A stretch of DNA of 60,000 nucleotides from NCBI RefSeq assembly GCF_964340395.1, contig NC_135571.1, positions 11,040,440 through 11,100,439 on the forward strand, written 5' to 3'. Under the pieces are notes generated by a model. The model was not told where the DNA came from. It saw only the letters and a program-made list of their open reading frames with translations, and ran no database searches. The position numbers were made by a program, and so were the translations under genes. Below are positions 1-11,440 of this stretch, in pieces. Positions within the stretch are counted from its first letter, which is position 1. The number at the start of each line of letters is the position of its first letter. The DNA comes from Glandiceps talaboti (taxonomy: Eukaryota; Hemichordata; Enteropneusta; Spengelidae).

Positions 1-84
1 TCTCCCTCCACCTTTTTTTTACCAAAATTGATAATTTATTTCATACAGCAAAATTAATTTTAAATCAGTGTCAATATATTAGGG

Positions 85-200
85 AGTTTCTGTACATTTT
101 TGATACGTACAATAAATTACGTCATTGCGTTGTTTATATTTTATATCCTAATACCAGGTTTGAGTTCAGTCAAATGCGAGGATAGTCAGCTTAGGTCGGT
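85..200. repeat. Fragment of a TTAA-flanked MITE family
   Basis: The stretch containing 'aataccaggtttgagttcag' and the preceding ~80 bp resembles the interior of the elements at 10233-10566 and 10917-11282. No terminal repeats are visible here, so it is a fragment. The remainder of 1-900 shows no credible exon. Confidence 0.55.
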
Positions 201-711
201 CGGTCGATAATTAGTCAGTGCTTTGAAGCACAGGCGTTGGGGGACATCTCTCTGCAACGTCTACGGTTGAATTAAGTTCCCTTCGTTCTAATTTCTCCCT
301 TGTCTGTGTTCTCAATATCGTCAGTGTAATAATCCCTGTAACTTATAAATTATCATATTACGTAATGGCTAGGGACACTCTAGTGACGCAAATTGATAAT
401 GCAGCTGTTTGTCGTCTCATTGTGTTTCACTCTTATGTCACGTCTATATCCGAGCTGGCTTGCTCGTCGAGTTCTCTTGCTGGTGGTAGACGGGATCATG
501 ATAGCATTGGTGTGGCAAACTGTCATGTCTACCAGGTGAAATTCGTGTCCCGATAAGCATTGCGTTTTGCCCAGACACCAATCATGCATCTAGGTACGTA
601 CATGGATGATTCCCCGCAAACTTGAAGTGACATGGCGATTACAAGAGACGAGTGGTTTGCACCAAATGTCATCGCTTCCTACAACTGGTAGCGACACTAA
701 TCCGTCGATTA

Positions 712-842
712 GGTAACTGCTGCTGTTAACTATACACTGCAATTCGTCGATTATACATTCACAGACTGTATATGATACATTTCACTCGTGACACTTCATA
801 AAACAACAAGGTAACTGCTGTTGTTTACCTACACACTGCAAC
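712..842. repeat. ~99-bp spaced direct duplication upstream of the sulfotransferase
   Basis: The ~30-bp segment at 712-742 (ggtaactgctgctgttaac...) recurs at 811-842 with a few changes, just upstream of the start codon. A TATATA run at 895-900 is too close to ATG 923 to assign as a TATA box with confidence. Confidence 0.5.
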
Positions 843-922
843 CAAATAACAGTTTCTCTGTACCCACGTCAACAAACAAATCTGAAGCCCAGACTATATA
901 GCATTCCGAGTCCGAAGTAACC

Positions 923-2514
923 ATGAAGAAGGGTCAAATTCTGAAGATCATGTTGGGTGGTACAATTCTTGTCGTCATGTACATGCTTTATGTGTCAACG
1001 CCCATGGTAATGAACAGAATGGACACCAACAGGTGGGTTGAATAATTATATGTGAATACCAGAATAGAGAAATCCCTTGCATTGTGTAACTTTTAAAAAT
1101 AGCATTGTTATATTGACAACTTGAACATAGACACTGTACAGGATTAGTACTTCTTACCACAGGCTACAGGAATATATGCAAAGTTAACATATGTTTTGAC
1201 AACTTTTACGGATGATACCAGAAATGCTGAGTGTAATTTATTTCCATATGTTTATCTTTAACTGTTATCAGTTATTATAACCAGTAAGTTTACACATAAA
1301 GGTGTTAAATGCTCAGCCACACTTCGAACTTGTTTTCGCCTGTCTTAAATTACGCCGTCTGGCTTATTATAAGCAAGGGAGACAAACTTTTAATATTAGC
1401 TCCGGTAGAGGACTCATACATGTCAAACAGTGAGTCAACATGTTGACAACTAAAGACTATGAGCTAAACAGCAAATGTTTACACAAGGTATCCAAATCTT
1501 TGCATATATGCCTCCACTTCCCTGTGTCTGTAGGCTGCTATTCAGTCTCTGTATACAAACGTCACACAGACTGAATTAAAGTTTACATTGCCATGGTTAT
1601 GTGTGTTTGATCAGGGTGGTGCCGTGACACATTTCTAGCAATATATCACGCGGATAGTGAAGAGCGAAACGTTCTCCACAGAGTCGTGTTGTAGATAGCT
1701 AGTTGAAAGCAAATTGCCGTACCATGTTGAAACACTGTCCCTTTGTTAGATCTTTGGTTCAAACGTGGGTTATACTTCCATGGTTCAAAGCATTCACTCT
1801 AACTTTCTCCATGCCCCTAATAGTCCAATCTTGGTCCATAAATTTGCTCCGCATCTCACCATTTTAATAACTAGGTGATATTACAGTGGTATGGATTTAG
1901 GCCATCCAACCCACATACAGCTCTCTCATAAAAGGCCAAACCGTAAGTGTTGTCATGAAGTACATGGGAATAATGGACACTCCTCACGAAGACTGTCTTG
2001 ATTTCAAAGGAAGTGTTGACATACACGAAACTTTGTGACACCACATTGTTGGCTGATTTGCAATATTGTGAATTTGGTCAACCATGCAGTTCCATTATGA
2101 AGTAACCACAGTGTTGGTTCGTGATAGTATAGTACCGTACAGTACAGTGTAGTGCAGTGCAGTACAGTGCAGTACAGTACACTATACTGCAGTACAGTGT
2201 ACTGCACTAACTACACTACACTACAGTGGAGTACAGTTTATTTGACATGTCATGACATGATTTAAAAAAAAATACATTATCTAGAGTCAAAAGCAACATA
2301 CAGAAACAACAAAAACAAAAATAATAGATAATTATAAATATATATAAAAACACTAAACTACAGTATTGAATACAATGATAATAATGAATTAGAGAATTTT
2401 CCAAAGCTATTAGAAATAAAACTCATAATTCTTTTGAATGATGGGTTTCATTACTAATATTAGCCCACACACCTACTCCATGGCAGTACAGTTAAGACAC
2501 CTTTGTAACCTTTG

Positions 2515-2548
<34 letters not shown>

Positions 2549-4866
2549 CTTACATACTAACACTTCATTTCCACTAGATTATAAATTAAAAATAAGTGAA
2601 CAACAAAATACATTTGAACAGACGTGGAAGTGAGAATAAAAATATATATAGTTTGACATATTGATCAAGAAAAACTTATAAATAATAATTAAAAAAATGG
2701 CCGTGATACAGAACTTATGATATGTGATAATAGGCAAAAGAAGAAAAAAACACTGTTCTAATTTCAAAGCAGAGTGGGTAGGTGGGATTTTTGTTCAGGT
2801 TGTTATTATGTATGTACAGGTTAACAGAGATTTCTCGACGTGTTCGCACTTGCTGTATGATATGCAGATGACATTGTGTGCTACACTGTATTCTGCTATG
2901 TTGTTTTGATCACAAGTAGACTATAATGTCATCAAATCTCACTATTTCTCTCACGACTTTGCAAAATTTTTCGATTTGTCAATATTTTTTTTTGAATTAC
3001 CCCCAAAAAGGTTTTGGGTCAGTAGTTGGGTTGGGTTAATATCGGGACAACACAATTTGTTTTTTTTGCCCAAATGATAAAAAAATATTAAAATTATACA
3101 CTGCAGATTTCTTTGATTTTCTTTGAATATCATATATTGATGGGCGTGATATTTTCTTAACGTTAAATCAACATTCATATCGATTACATTGAAAATAAAC
3201 AAACCCCTTACATTCTGAAATATCATTTTTTTTTTAAATATGGCCTCATTGCAAAGTACATGTACCATTGTCTGGTTAAATCTGGCACAAAAGCCAGAGA
3301 CCTGGTGTTCCCCGGGATGAGGATTATGAAGAATTCACGACATTTGCTGTATGACCCGACAGATTATGTGATGTTCCTTATGTTCAGTTTCAGTCATTTA
3401 TGTTGTAAAATTAAAGGGGCTGAAATGTAATACTTTTGTTAAAGAGGAACAAGGGCGTGGCTAGACTGTAGTGACGTCATCAGTCTGGGCTTATCAGCCT
3501 GCCCAAATTTCATCTTATACATAATTCTTTGACCCAGAAAAAAACTCTAGCACCAACTTACGCCGCGTCATTTATTATTTTCTACCTAGGAGTGTGTGTG
3601 TTTCTGATTGTTCACAGTCTGGGTTTTATTTTATATTAACTTGTCTTTTTAATTTGCTTTTACTTTGGACCCAAAAACATACAAAATGTTGGTCAGAATG
3701 CCCTTCCTGTGATAGTTTGATGAAATATTTACAGACAACGATATCCCTAGGAAAACAAAACAGACATGGTCAAATAGACAAACACATTTCTAATCTTTTT
3801 TTTTGTAAAGGTTTAAAAAATGTTAAGGGTCAGTGGCTTAAACCATGGTAGCTCAGGTTATCGAAAACACACACACACAAATATTTGGCCTTATTGCCAA
3901 GTACCTCTATCTCTAAAAATCAATTTATAAAATTGATAAATCTGGCACAAAAGCCGGAAGCCTACTGTTCCCTGGGATGAGGGATTGTGAAGAATAATTT
4001 TATGATGTTTTTCTTTAATTTTCCCTGTGCATTATTGAATTCAGTTTTGAGTAGCATCACATTTTTTCTACTTCTATCATCTATGTCAACTTTTTGCAGT
4101 CTCGTTTCTCGCTTAATCTAGTCTAGTTGCTGACGGACCATATTCCGCACTACGTTATCTTTAGACCATACCATCTAGTCAATCCTGTTACTCTCGCACA
4201 TAATTCTGTGCTCCCCCTACAGCGTTCATATAAACATGATGACATTGTCTCGTCCCCACTTGATTTTAGTTTAAATAGACTGGAGGTGGAGTCCTGGTTA
4301 GACGTTTGCATATCATATTAGTCCTAGATGCTAGAAACATGAGAACGATGATGGCAGCCTGTCAATTTCTGATGGATTACTACTGACATACGCCATTCGC
4401 ACCCACCATGAACCACAAGTACCGCCTTGAGTAACGGGATTGACTAGATGGTATATAGTACTATGAAGTTAACGTAGTATGGAATACGGTCCATCAGCAA
4501 CTAGACAACACTTAATCTGTCTCGTATCCTCTGCTACTAATCAGGTGTGGAGTATTCTGCTAACGGCTATGGAGTGGGGTGGCTAACTGCGTTGGGTAAC
4601 TGACTGCATCTAGGCTGCATCTAGACCAATGAATTCAATAACGTTACGTTGTCGTATAACTATTTGTGAAATTATTTCAGCAAAGCGCCGTCAGTTGAAG
4701 ATCTTGATCGCATGGACATTCGTGATTTCTTAACAATGGTAAGCTTAAGTGTTCAAATTGTTTGTTCAATATACCTTTGTTCCCACCGATAAGTATGGAT
4801 TCACTATTTAAAAACAATGTTAGTGTTGTTCAACAACAACAACAACAACAACAACAACAGCAGCAG

Positions 4867-4897
<31 letters not shown>

Positions 4898-5627
4898 ACA
4901 ATTGTTAAAACTTTCTGTACAAAGTATCAGCGGATGTAGTATATAAAAAGCGTATTTCCTTGGACATTCAAAATAACTTGGATTATACTCACAAACATAG
5001 TAAAAACAAAAACGGCATTTTCTATAGTAGCTACCGACTGGTGGTGCTGATTTCGGTAAACAAAACGGAATAGAAAACTCCTGATGATTGACCATCAACA
5101 TGTCAATCACACCATACTTACAGCGTTCTTTGTCATCTTTTTCATATCAGCCTTCTGAAATGTTCGAAGTAACAACAGTCATACCAAACACCAGCAAGAC
5201 AACCTGTCAATCAAAGAAAAACCTGTTCCTGTTGAAAACACACAAAAGTGGAAGTAGCACATTACAGAATATTTTACTACGCTATGCAGATAAACATAAC
5301 CTGACTTTAGTGTTGCCAAAAACTACTCATCAACTGGGATACCCAAACAGATTTAATCGAAATTTTGCAATTCCAGTGCCCTGGAACGAGTATAATATGT
5401 TCTGTCAACATTCACGTTTCAATTTACCTGGTAAGTGTATAGGTCAGAGGTCAAATAGGTATGTAATGTATGTATGTATGTATGCATGTGTGTGTATGTT
5501 TGTGTGTTTGTATGTATGTATGTATGTATGTATGTATGTATATACATATGTATGTATGTATGTATGTATGTTATGTATGTATGTATATGTATGTATGTAT
5601 ATGTATGTATATTTGTGTGTAAGTATG

Positions 5628-5661
<34 letters not shown>

Positions 5662-5681
5662 TGTGTGTGTATGTATGTATG

Positions 5682-5713
<32 letters not shown>

Positions 5714-5970
5714 ATTGTATGTATGTATGTATGTATGTATGTATGTATGTATGTATGTATGTTTGTGTATATGTGTGTGTATGTTTGTGTGTGTGTATGT
5801 ATGTATGTATGTATGTATGTATGTATGTATGTATGTATGTATGTATGTGTATGTATGTGTGTGTACGTATGGATGTGTGTATGCATGTGTGTATGTATGT
5901 ATGTATGTATGTATGTATGTGTGTATGTATGTATCATTTATGTATGTATATTTGCATGTGTGTATGTATG

Positions 5971-6004
<34 letters not shown>

Positions 6005-6123
6005 TGTATGTGTGTGTGTGTATATGTATGTATGTATCTCTGTATCTCTGCATCTCTGTATCTATGGGGGTGGGTAAGGATATTGGAAGTATGAGTATAT
6101 ACACATAGACACAAACATGTCAA

Positions 6124-6159
<36 letters not shown>

Positions 6160-7129
6160 TGACAGACAGACTGACAGACAAAATTTGTTTTCTCTGCTGG
6201 GAAATATTGTTCATTCACGTGTACATGTTTTGTCTTACAATATCCTGTATTGTATTCCCATTGTTCCACACTTTCATTGTATTCCACTATGTGTTGGTAA
6301 TCAAGCTATAATGACTTTATTTCCTTGTGACATTACAGAAGTCATGGAATTGATGCCAGACGACACTGTCTTCGTAACGATCTTACGTGAACCAGTTGCG
6401 CATTTCGAGTCATTATTTACGTACTACAAGATAGGTGACAATCTCAGAATTCGAGGACCAAGCAAACTTGAACAATTTCTACGTAATCCAGAGAAATATT
6501 ACAAGATGCACAATAACGGTAAACGTTACCTTCAAAATAATTACATGTTTGACTTGGGGTTCAGCGAGGAACAATGGAAGACCGACTCTCAGGTTACTAA
6601 ACTGATCGAAAGGGTGGATCAAACATTTGACTTGGTTCTTATTGCGGAGTATTTCGACGAATCTTTGATATTATTGAGATACACCATGTGTTGGGACATA
6701 GACAGTCTTGTGTATTTTAGTCTCAATGCACGTAAAGAGACTTCAGTGCATACTATATCACACTGGATGCAAGGTAAAATCAGAAGGTGGAACTCAGCAG
6801 ATGCCCAACTCTATTCATACTTCAACGAAACATTTTGGAAGAAAGTCAAAGCTTTTGGTGAGCAAAGAATGGAGGAAGAATTGCGGGCATTGAAAGAACG
6901 AAAAGAGGTGTACTGGGACACATGTATTGATGACGTCACAGCAAATGGGAAAGGCATCTGGCATTTACCGGGAGTCGATGTCCAAAGTTACAGCCTGAAA
7001 AACTCAGCCAAGGATAATAAAGATTGTGTTCAGATGACAAAACCAGAAATGCCCTTCACACATGAATTGGTTACTAAACTTAAAAACCGTATAAATGAAT
7101 ATCATCAACATCGCATTACTGCCATTTAA
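923..7129 (+). CDS. Galactose/galactosylceramide 3-O-sulfotransferase-like (GAL3ST family), 4 exons
   Basis: Exons 923-1032, 4681-4738, 5124-5430 and 6339-7129 join in frame at GT-AG junctions to 421 aa, close to human GAL3ST1 (423 aa). ATG 923 is preceded by an in-frame TAG at 899-901. Residues ~6-24 form one hydrophobic signal anchor, so this is a type II Golgi membrane protein with a luminal catalytic domain. The 5'-phosphosulfate-binding motif LLKTHKSGSST is at residues 92-102 and the 3'-phosphate motif ILREPVAHFES at 173-183. Sequons include NLT at 115 and NET in the C-terminal half. The family transfers sulfate from PAPS to O3 of galactose on glycolipids or glycoproteins; the acceptor cannot be told from sequence. 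A second in-frame acceptor at 5149-5150 has a better pyrimidine tract and would shorten exon 3 by 9 codons. The family is certain; the member is not. Confidence 0.9.
2516..2547. repeat. (TA)n microsatellite, intron 1 of the sulfotransferase
   Basis: Uninterrupted alternating TA run. Upstream at 2130-2235 is a cryptic low-complexity stretch of agtacagtgc-type 5-10-mers. Confidence 0.9.
2925..3075. repeat. Diverged end of the 475-bp TIR family (see 39513-39987)
   Basis: The sequence 'atttctctcacgacttt' followed by an AT-rich tract and 'gggtcagtagttgggtt' matches the right arm of the element at 39850-39990 in the same order. It is diverged and lacks a visible partner arm. Confidence 0.5.
3240..3995 (+). 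repeat. Two direct copies of a dispersed repeat
   Basis: Segments ~3240-3332 and ~3888-3992 share 'tctggcacaaaagcc', a 'tgttccc.gggatgagg' block and 'gtgaagaat'. Their 5' parts (tggcct.attgc.aagtac) also match. The class is unknown; a SINE-like tail or a transposon terminus is possible. Neither copy overlaps an exon. Confidence 0.6.
4120..4510. mobile_element. 391-bp MITE with ~75-bp inverted arms
   Basis: Inverted arms at ~4124-4195 and ~4435-4508 share TCTAGTTGCTGA.GGACC and ACCATCTAGTCAATCC. The direct repeat CTTAATCT flanks it at 4112-4119 and 4511-4518, an 8-bp target duplication as in hAT-type elements. No ORF, hence non-autonomous. A related solo arm lies at 18976-19055. It sits in intron 1 of the sulfotransferase. 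Confidence 0.75.
4829..4897. repeat. (CAA)n/(CAG)n microsatellite
   Basis: Runs of caa with a short cagcagcag interruption in intron 2 of the sulfotransferase. Confidence 0.95.
5459..6045. repeat. (TATG)n microsatellite, ~590 bp
   Basis: Long tatg/tgta repeat with tgtg interruptions in the last intron of the sulfotransferase, starting about 30 bp after the exon 3 donor. Because the repeat has few stops, long MYVCMYVC-type reading frames appear on + and IHTYIHTY-type on -; these are not genes. Confidence 0.97.
6126..6181. repeat. (CAGA)n microsatellite
   Basis: Pure to near-pure caga tetranucleotide run, 155 bp before the last acceptor of the sulfotransferase. Confidence 0.95.
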
Positions 7130-7604
7130 TGCAATAAGTACTGGAAGGGCAGGGAAGGATAAAAGAGTTATTACAATCAGTTTTTGTTGTTTGTTTGTGG
7201 TTTGTTTTTGTGTTTTTTTGGGGGGTTTCATTGAAGGAGGGGGTGTTCTTTATTGCAATCAGTATTGGAGGGGCAGGGTAGGAGTTGATATTTTTGTTGC
7301 ATAAATTAATAGATCTAGAAATGTTAGAGATGGCCAATCCTGATTTCTGATATCAAAAAATCTGTATAATTGTTTTTATTGTAGATGAGTGCATCAAATA
7401 CGACAGTGAATACCACGCTTTTCCCTAAGACAGACCATGTTACTACCACACCAGAAAGACTGTAATTGGGTGTCATGATGGTTTTTGGTATATCTCACAT
7501 TGTAACAACAATCACACAAACAAAATACATGCACTGATAGCGTGCACGCACATGAAATATTACATTTTATCGCAATATGAACACAGATAAAAGAGTTCTG
7601 TGGT

Positions 7605-7610
7605 ATTAAA
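7605..7610 (+). terminator. Possible ATTAAA poly(A) signal of the sulfotransferase gene
   Basis: First canonical-type poly(A) hexamer variant seen after stop 7127-7129, followed by T-rich sequence and preceding the minisatellite at 7750. Inference only; the 3' UTR length is unverified. Confidence 0.35.
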
Positions 7611-7750
7611 GTCTTCATTGTCTCTTCAACAGTGATGTTAATTTTTGTTCACAGTATTTTATATGTTTGCATGCTATCTGTGTCTGTATTCTGTTTGACT
7701 TATTTAGTAACAAAAACCTTGTGTGAGATTTTAAAAAAACGTGTCACTGA

Positions 7751-8440
7751 ATTGAAACTCTATAGTCACCCTAGTTTGGGAGTAAAAAACATCATGTCAC
7801 CTATTTGAAACTTTATAGTCACTCTGGTTTAGTAGTAAAAACATGTCACCTATTTGAAATTCTATAGTCACTCTGGTTTGGTAGTAAAAAACATCATGTT
7901 ACCTATTTGAAACTCTATAGTCACTCTGGTTTGGTAGTAAAACATGTTACCTATTTGAAACGCTATAGTCACTCTGGTTTGGTAGTAAAAACATCATGTC
8001 ACCTATTTGAAACTCTAAAGTCACTCTGGTTTGGTAGTAAAACATCATGTTACCTATTTGAAACTCTATAGTCACTCTGGTTTGGTAGTAAAAACATCAT
8101 GTTACCTATTTGAAACTCTATAGTCACTCTGGTTTGGTAGTAAAACATGATGTTACCTATCTGAAACTCTATAGTCACTCTGGTTTGGTAGTAAAAAACA
8201 TCATGTTACCTATTTGAAACTCTATAGTCACTCTGGTTTGGTAGTAAAAACATGCTACCTAGTTGAAACTCTAGTCACTCTGGTTTGGTAGTAAAACATC
8301 ATGTTACCTATTTGAAACTCTACAGTCACTCTGGTTTGGTAGTAAAAACATCATACCGCCTAATTGAAAAGCGATAGACACCCTAGTTTGGTAGTAAAAA
8401 CATGATACCGCCTAATTGAAACTCTATAGACACCCTAGTT
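7751..8440. repeat. ~52-bp minisatellite, about 13 copies
   Basis: The unit contains 'tgaaactctatagtcactct' then 'ggtttggtagtaaaaacatc', with length variation at the a-run. It lies in intergenic DNA downstream of the sulfotransferase. Three reverse-orientation copies occur at 59085-59222. Confidence 0.95.
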
Positions 8441-8450
8441 AGGTAGTACC

Positions 8451-8536
8451 TAGTCTGTAACATATGACATGCTAAGCTACGGCTATCAGCTAATGACCAA
8501 TGCATGAGAGCGCCCCTTCACGGCGTACCTCAGCTC
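8451..8536. mobile_element. Degenerate copy of the ~83-bp MITE family
   Basis: Starts TAGTCTGTAA and has the internal 'gcgccccttcacggcgtacct' block that matches 'gcgccccgtcatggcgtacct' in the intact copy at 34148-34230. The right terminus is degraded and no target duplication is seen. It abuts the end of the 52-bp minisatellite. Confidence 0.5.
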
Positions 8537-9208
8537 CTGTAAGATACTACCCGTGTTACTGAAATTTTAAAGATAGCTTAGATACATTATAAAATTAATT
8601 AATTAATTAGTTAATTAATTATAAAAACAAAAACTTTACAGACTTTTTAAAAGTAAGTTTAACGTGAGATTGGAGAACTGATGTATAGATAAAATTGTGG
8701 ATTTTTACATTTTAAAGTTGTGCTTTTATCACTGTAGTATTTCACCAATTGAAATACAATGGGAATAATATGTTACCCAGCAAGTTCGTGACAAAACTGA
8801 AAAATTTATTGAGATTTGCATGACAAAGAAGCCAACACATTTTCCTTTTAAATTGAGGAATATTTTAAAGACATTTTTTTTAGATGTATCATATATTTTT
8901 GTCACAATAAAACATTGAAATCATAAGACAGTATCCTTTGCACTTACTTTACTGTAAATGGTCCTTTGATTTCACAGAGGGTCAAAATTTAATTGGTTAT
9001 ATTTACGACGGACAAAGTAAAAAGACTGAGAAACATGTCATCATTGACAAAACATGGCAAATATAAATAATAATGTTATAAAAGTGGCACAAACTGAGTT
9101 TATAATTACACCCAAAAATATATCAAGTCAGTTTATACTGGTTAGGTTATGGATATTACTATTAATATCTAAGAAATAGAAATTGCAATACATTTTTCTA
9201 CTTTACAG

Positions 9209-9265
9209 GTGGCTATATCTTCATCTTCGTCTTTTTGGAGACAATTCAAAGCCAATAATGTTCAG
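9209..9265 (+). other. Candidate 57-bp exon (unassigned)
   Basis: A pyrimidine-rich acceptor (tttttctactttacag) precedes 19 open codons (VAISSSSSFWRQFKANNVQ) and a good donor (cag/gtaagg). It has phase 0 on both sides, as does the candidate exon at 10740-10799. I do not recognise the peptide. It could be part of an unrecognised gene or a chance match; the adjoining TATG microsatellite begins 15 bp after the donor. Confidence 0.25.
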
Positions 9266-9276
9266 GTAAGGGAGCC

Positions 9277-9278
<2 letters not shown>

Positions 9279-9307
<29 letters not shown>

Positions 9308-9535
9308 TGTATGTATGTATGTATGTATGTATGTATGTCTGTCTGTCTGTCTGTCTGTATGTATGTATGTATGTTATATATGTATGTATGTATATGTATG
9401 TATGTACGTACGTATGTATGTTATGTGTGTATGTATGTATGTATGTATGTATGTATGTATGTTGTGTGTATGTATGTATGTATGTATGTATATGTGTGTA
9501 TGTATGTATGTATGTATGTATATGTGTATGGATGT
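9279..9535. repeat. (TATG)n microsatellite, ~255 bp
   Basis: tatg repeats with internal tctg and tacg variants. The long Met/Tyr/Val/Cys frames here are artefacts of the repeat. Confidence 0.97.
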
Positions 9536-10232
9536 ACATCACTGTAATTGAGCCTTCGGTTTACCCATAGACCCTACACAAAACCATGGAATTCGGAAGT
9601 ACCATCCACAAGTACAGTGGGTGATAGGGATTCATCTGTTGTGTGATTCTAGTCACCCTGTGATCAAGATAGTAAGATATTGTAAAAATTGGAAGTCCCA
9701 AAACAGCATTCTTAAGTTTATAGAACTAATTTTCAGAGACGCCGCCCTATTGAGACTATAATTAAACCAACATCCATTCAATAGTTAATCAGTCGCATCA
9801 ACATGTTTAGCTTGTGTCTATATTAGTACACCGACAGCTCAATTACCAGTCATATGTACACACGCATGTATGTCTGTATATATGCATGCATGCATGTGTG
9901 TGTGCGTGCGCATGCGTGCGTGTGTGTGTGTGTGGTAGGTACATGTGCATCTACACCTAAACATATCTAGATTTACAAACACAAACCACACATAGACCAA
10001 TAACTCTTACGATGAAATATTTTATTTGATATAATGATAATTACATCAGCGGTATTCTTATGATAGCATGGAAGCACCCTGAATTACATTACAGTTTCAC
10101 AAACTGCAATCAATGAAATTTAGAAACAAAATGTCCCTTAAAGTTTGTCAACTAACAACCGTGTAATGTGATATCACAACAATGATCATTATTTTGTCTA
10201 AAATACAGTCTGTGCAACATCGGTACTATTAA

Positions 10233-10566
10233 AGTGACACAATCTGAGTTTATAAACTCTTTAATCCAGTGAAAATACTGGCATAAAGCATTGATTAAAC
10301 TTTTCTCGTATAATATTTATATTGATGCATACCTTCTATGCCACTACAAATTCCTTCTGACATTGTTAGAACAGTTTGTAATTTTTTGATACATATAAAA
10401 ATTATGTCATCGGATCCTTTATATGTTTTACCTTAATACCAGGTTTGAGTTCAGTAAATTGTAAGTGATAAGTTAAGTATGCTTCAGTAAGTAGAATATT
10501 ACGAGTAAATGTTAAATATGAAGCATAAATCTCGGTCAAAAATGTATAAACTCAGCTTGTGTCCCT
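10233..10566. mobile_element. 334-bp MITE, TTAA target site (copy 1)
   Basis: Terminal repeats AGTGACACAATCTGAG and CTCAGCTTGTGTCCCT are inverted to each other and flanked by TTAA on both sides (10229-10232, 10567-10570). TTAA targets are typical of piggyBac and Kolobok elements. There is no ORF, so it is non-autonomous. A solo terminus of the same type lies near 9078-9105. Confidence 0.75.
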
Positions 10567-10586
10567 TTAACTGACTAGACTCGCAA

Positions 10587-10613
10587 CCCCCCCCCCCCCC
10601 CCCCCCCCCCCCC
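10587..10613. repeat. 27-bp poly(C) run
   Basis: Uninterrupted cytosines just outside the TTAA-flanked element; (GT)n runs follow at 10684-10711. Confidence 0.95.
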
Positions 10614-10680
10614 GAAAATGTGACTTTGATATCCTGTATCCTGGGCTAGACTATGACTCTACAGTGTGTGTGTCTGCATG

Positions 10681-10711
<31 letters not shown>

Positions 10712-10739
10712 TTTACTGAAGTGATAATTAAGTTTACAG

Positions 10740-10799
10740 ACAACAGTATTAATGCCAGAAATGTATCGTTATCTTGGACACAGTGCTTTTACCAGGACG
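10740..10799 (+). other. Candidate 60-bp exon (unassigned)
   Basis: Acceptor tttacag, 20 open codons (TTVLMPEMYRYLGHSAFTRT), donor g/gtaagt, phase 0. It could follow the candidate exon at 9209-9265. Against it, the donor coincides with the start of a dispersed 'ggtaagt..cccctgtcattttactggg' repeat seen again at 11290 and 18577, so the splice site may be fortuitous. Confidence 0.22.
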
Positions 10800-10912
10800 G
10801 TAAGTTCCCCTGTCATTTTACTGGGCTTCCCAACCATTGTTTTTCTTAAGAGGGGTAGGTACATATTCCCAATCCCATGTCTATTTACTTGGGTTCCATA
10901 CCGCTGTTTTTC
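10799..10912. repeat. Dispersed 'attttactggggttccc' repeat, copy 1
   Basis: Shares the paired blocks attttactgggcttccc and ttacttgggttcc with ~11290-11440 and ~18570-18715. Three copies in the window indicate a dispersed family of unknown class. Confidence 0.55.
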
Positions 10913-10916
10913 TTAA

Positions 10917-11282
10917 GGGAGCACAGGCTGAATTTAGATTTTTTTGCTTTGGTTAGTAATACAAAATACTTTACATAAAATCATGGCTAAACTAATCAAG
11001 TATAGTGTTTACAACAATTCATGTAGCCATGACGTGTCACTTTTTACCAACTATCCAACTCATGTGTTGTTCATGTAATGACAGGGATTTCCTCAGATTT
11101 GTTGATACGTACCAACAATTATTTCATCAAATCTTTCATATATTATATCTAAATACCAGGGTTGAGTTATACCAGTATCAAGTAATGAATGAGTGTGCTT
11201 CAGTAAGTAGAATACAATATGTAACGCTTCGTAGGCAACAATAAATGCATCCAAAAAATGTCTTAACTCAGCATGTGTCCCT
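10917..11282. mobile_element. 366-bp MITE, TTAA target site (copy 2)
   Basis: Flanked by TTAA at 10913-10916 and 11283-11286, with ends GGGAGCACAGGCTG and CAGCATGTGTCCC. Interior blocks (ttgatacgtac, aataccaggnttgagtt, gcttcagtaagtagaat) match copy 1 at 10233-10566. Confidence 0.72.
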
Positions 11283-11289
11283 TTAAGTA

Positions 11290-11440
11290 AGTAGGTAAAA
11301 TCTACCCGAGTTCCCTGTCATTTTACTGGGGTTCCCTGCCAAAATTATAGCACGATGTAATGGAAACTATGCAAGTTTTACCATATTCCCCTTTCTTTTA
11401 CTGGGGTTCCCTACCTTAGCAAAAACACTGTGGACAGCCA
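11290..11440. repeat. Dispersed 'attttactggggttccc' repeat, copy 2
   Basis: Aligns through its length with 18570-18715, both having ttactggggttccc/ttaatggggttcccc halves and ending 'accttagcaaa.acac'. Confidence 0.6.

Noticed and set aside
380-589. Overlapping ORFs on both strands upstream of the sulfotransferase
   Set aside because: No recognisable homology, no splice context and chance-length frames.
4820-5110. Minus-strand ORF ending in poly-Val/Ala
   Set aside because: Driven by the CAA/CAG microsatellite; lies on the strand opposite the sulfotransferase.
5474-6108. Long ORFs of MYVC/IHTY repeats
   Set aside because: Products of the TATG microsatellite in an intron; same for 9209-9570.
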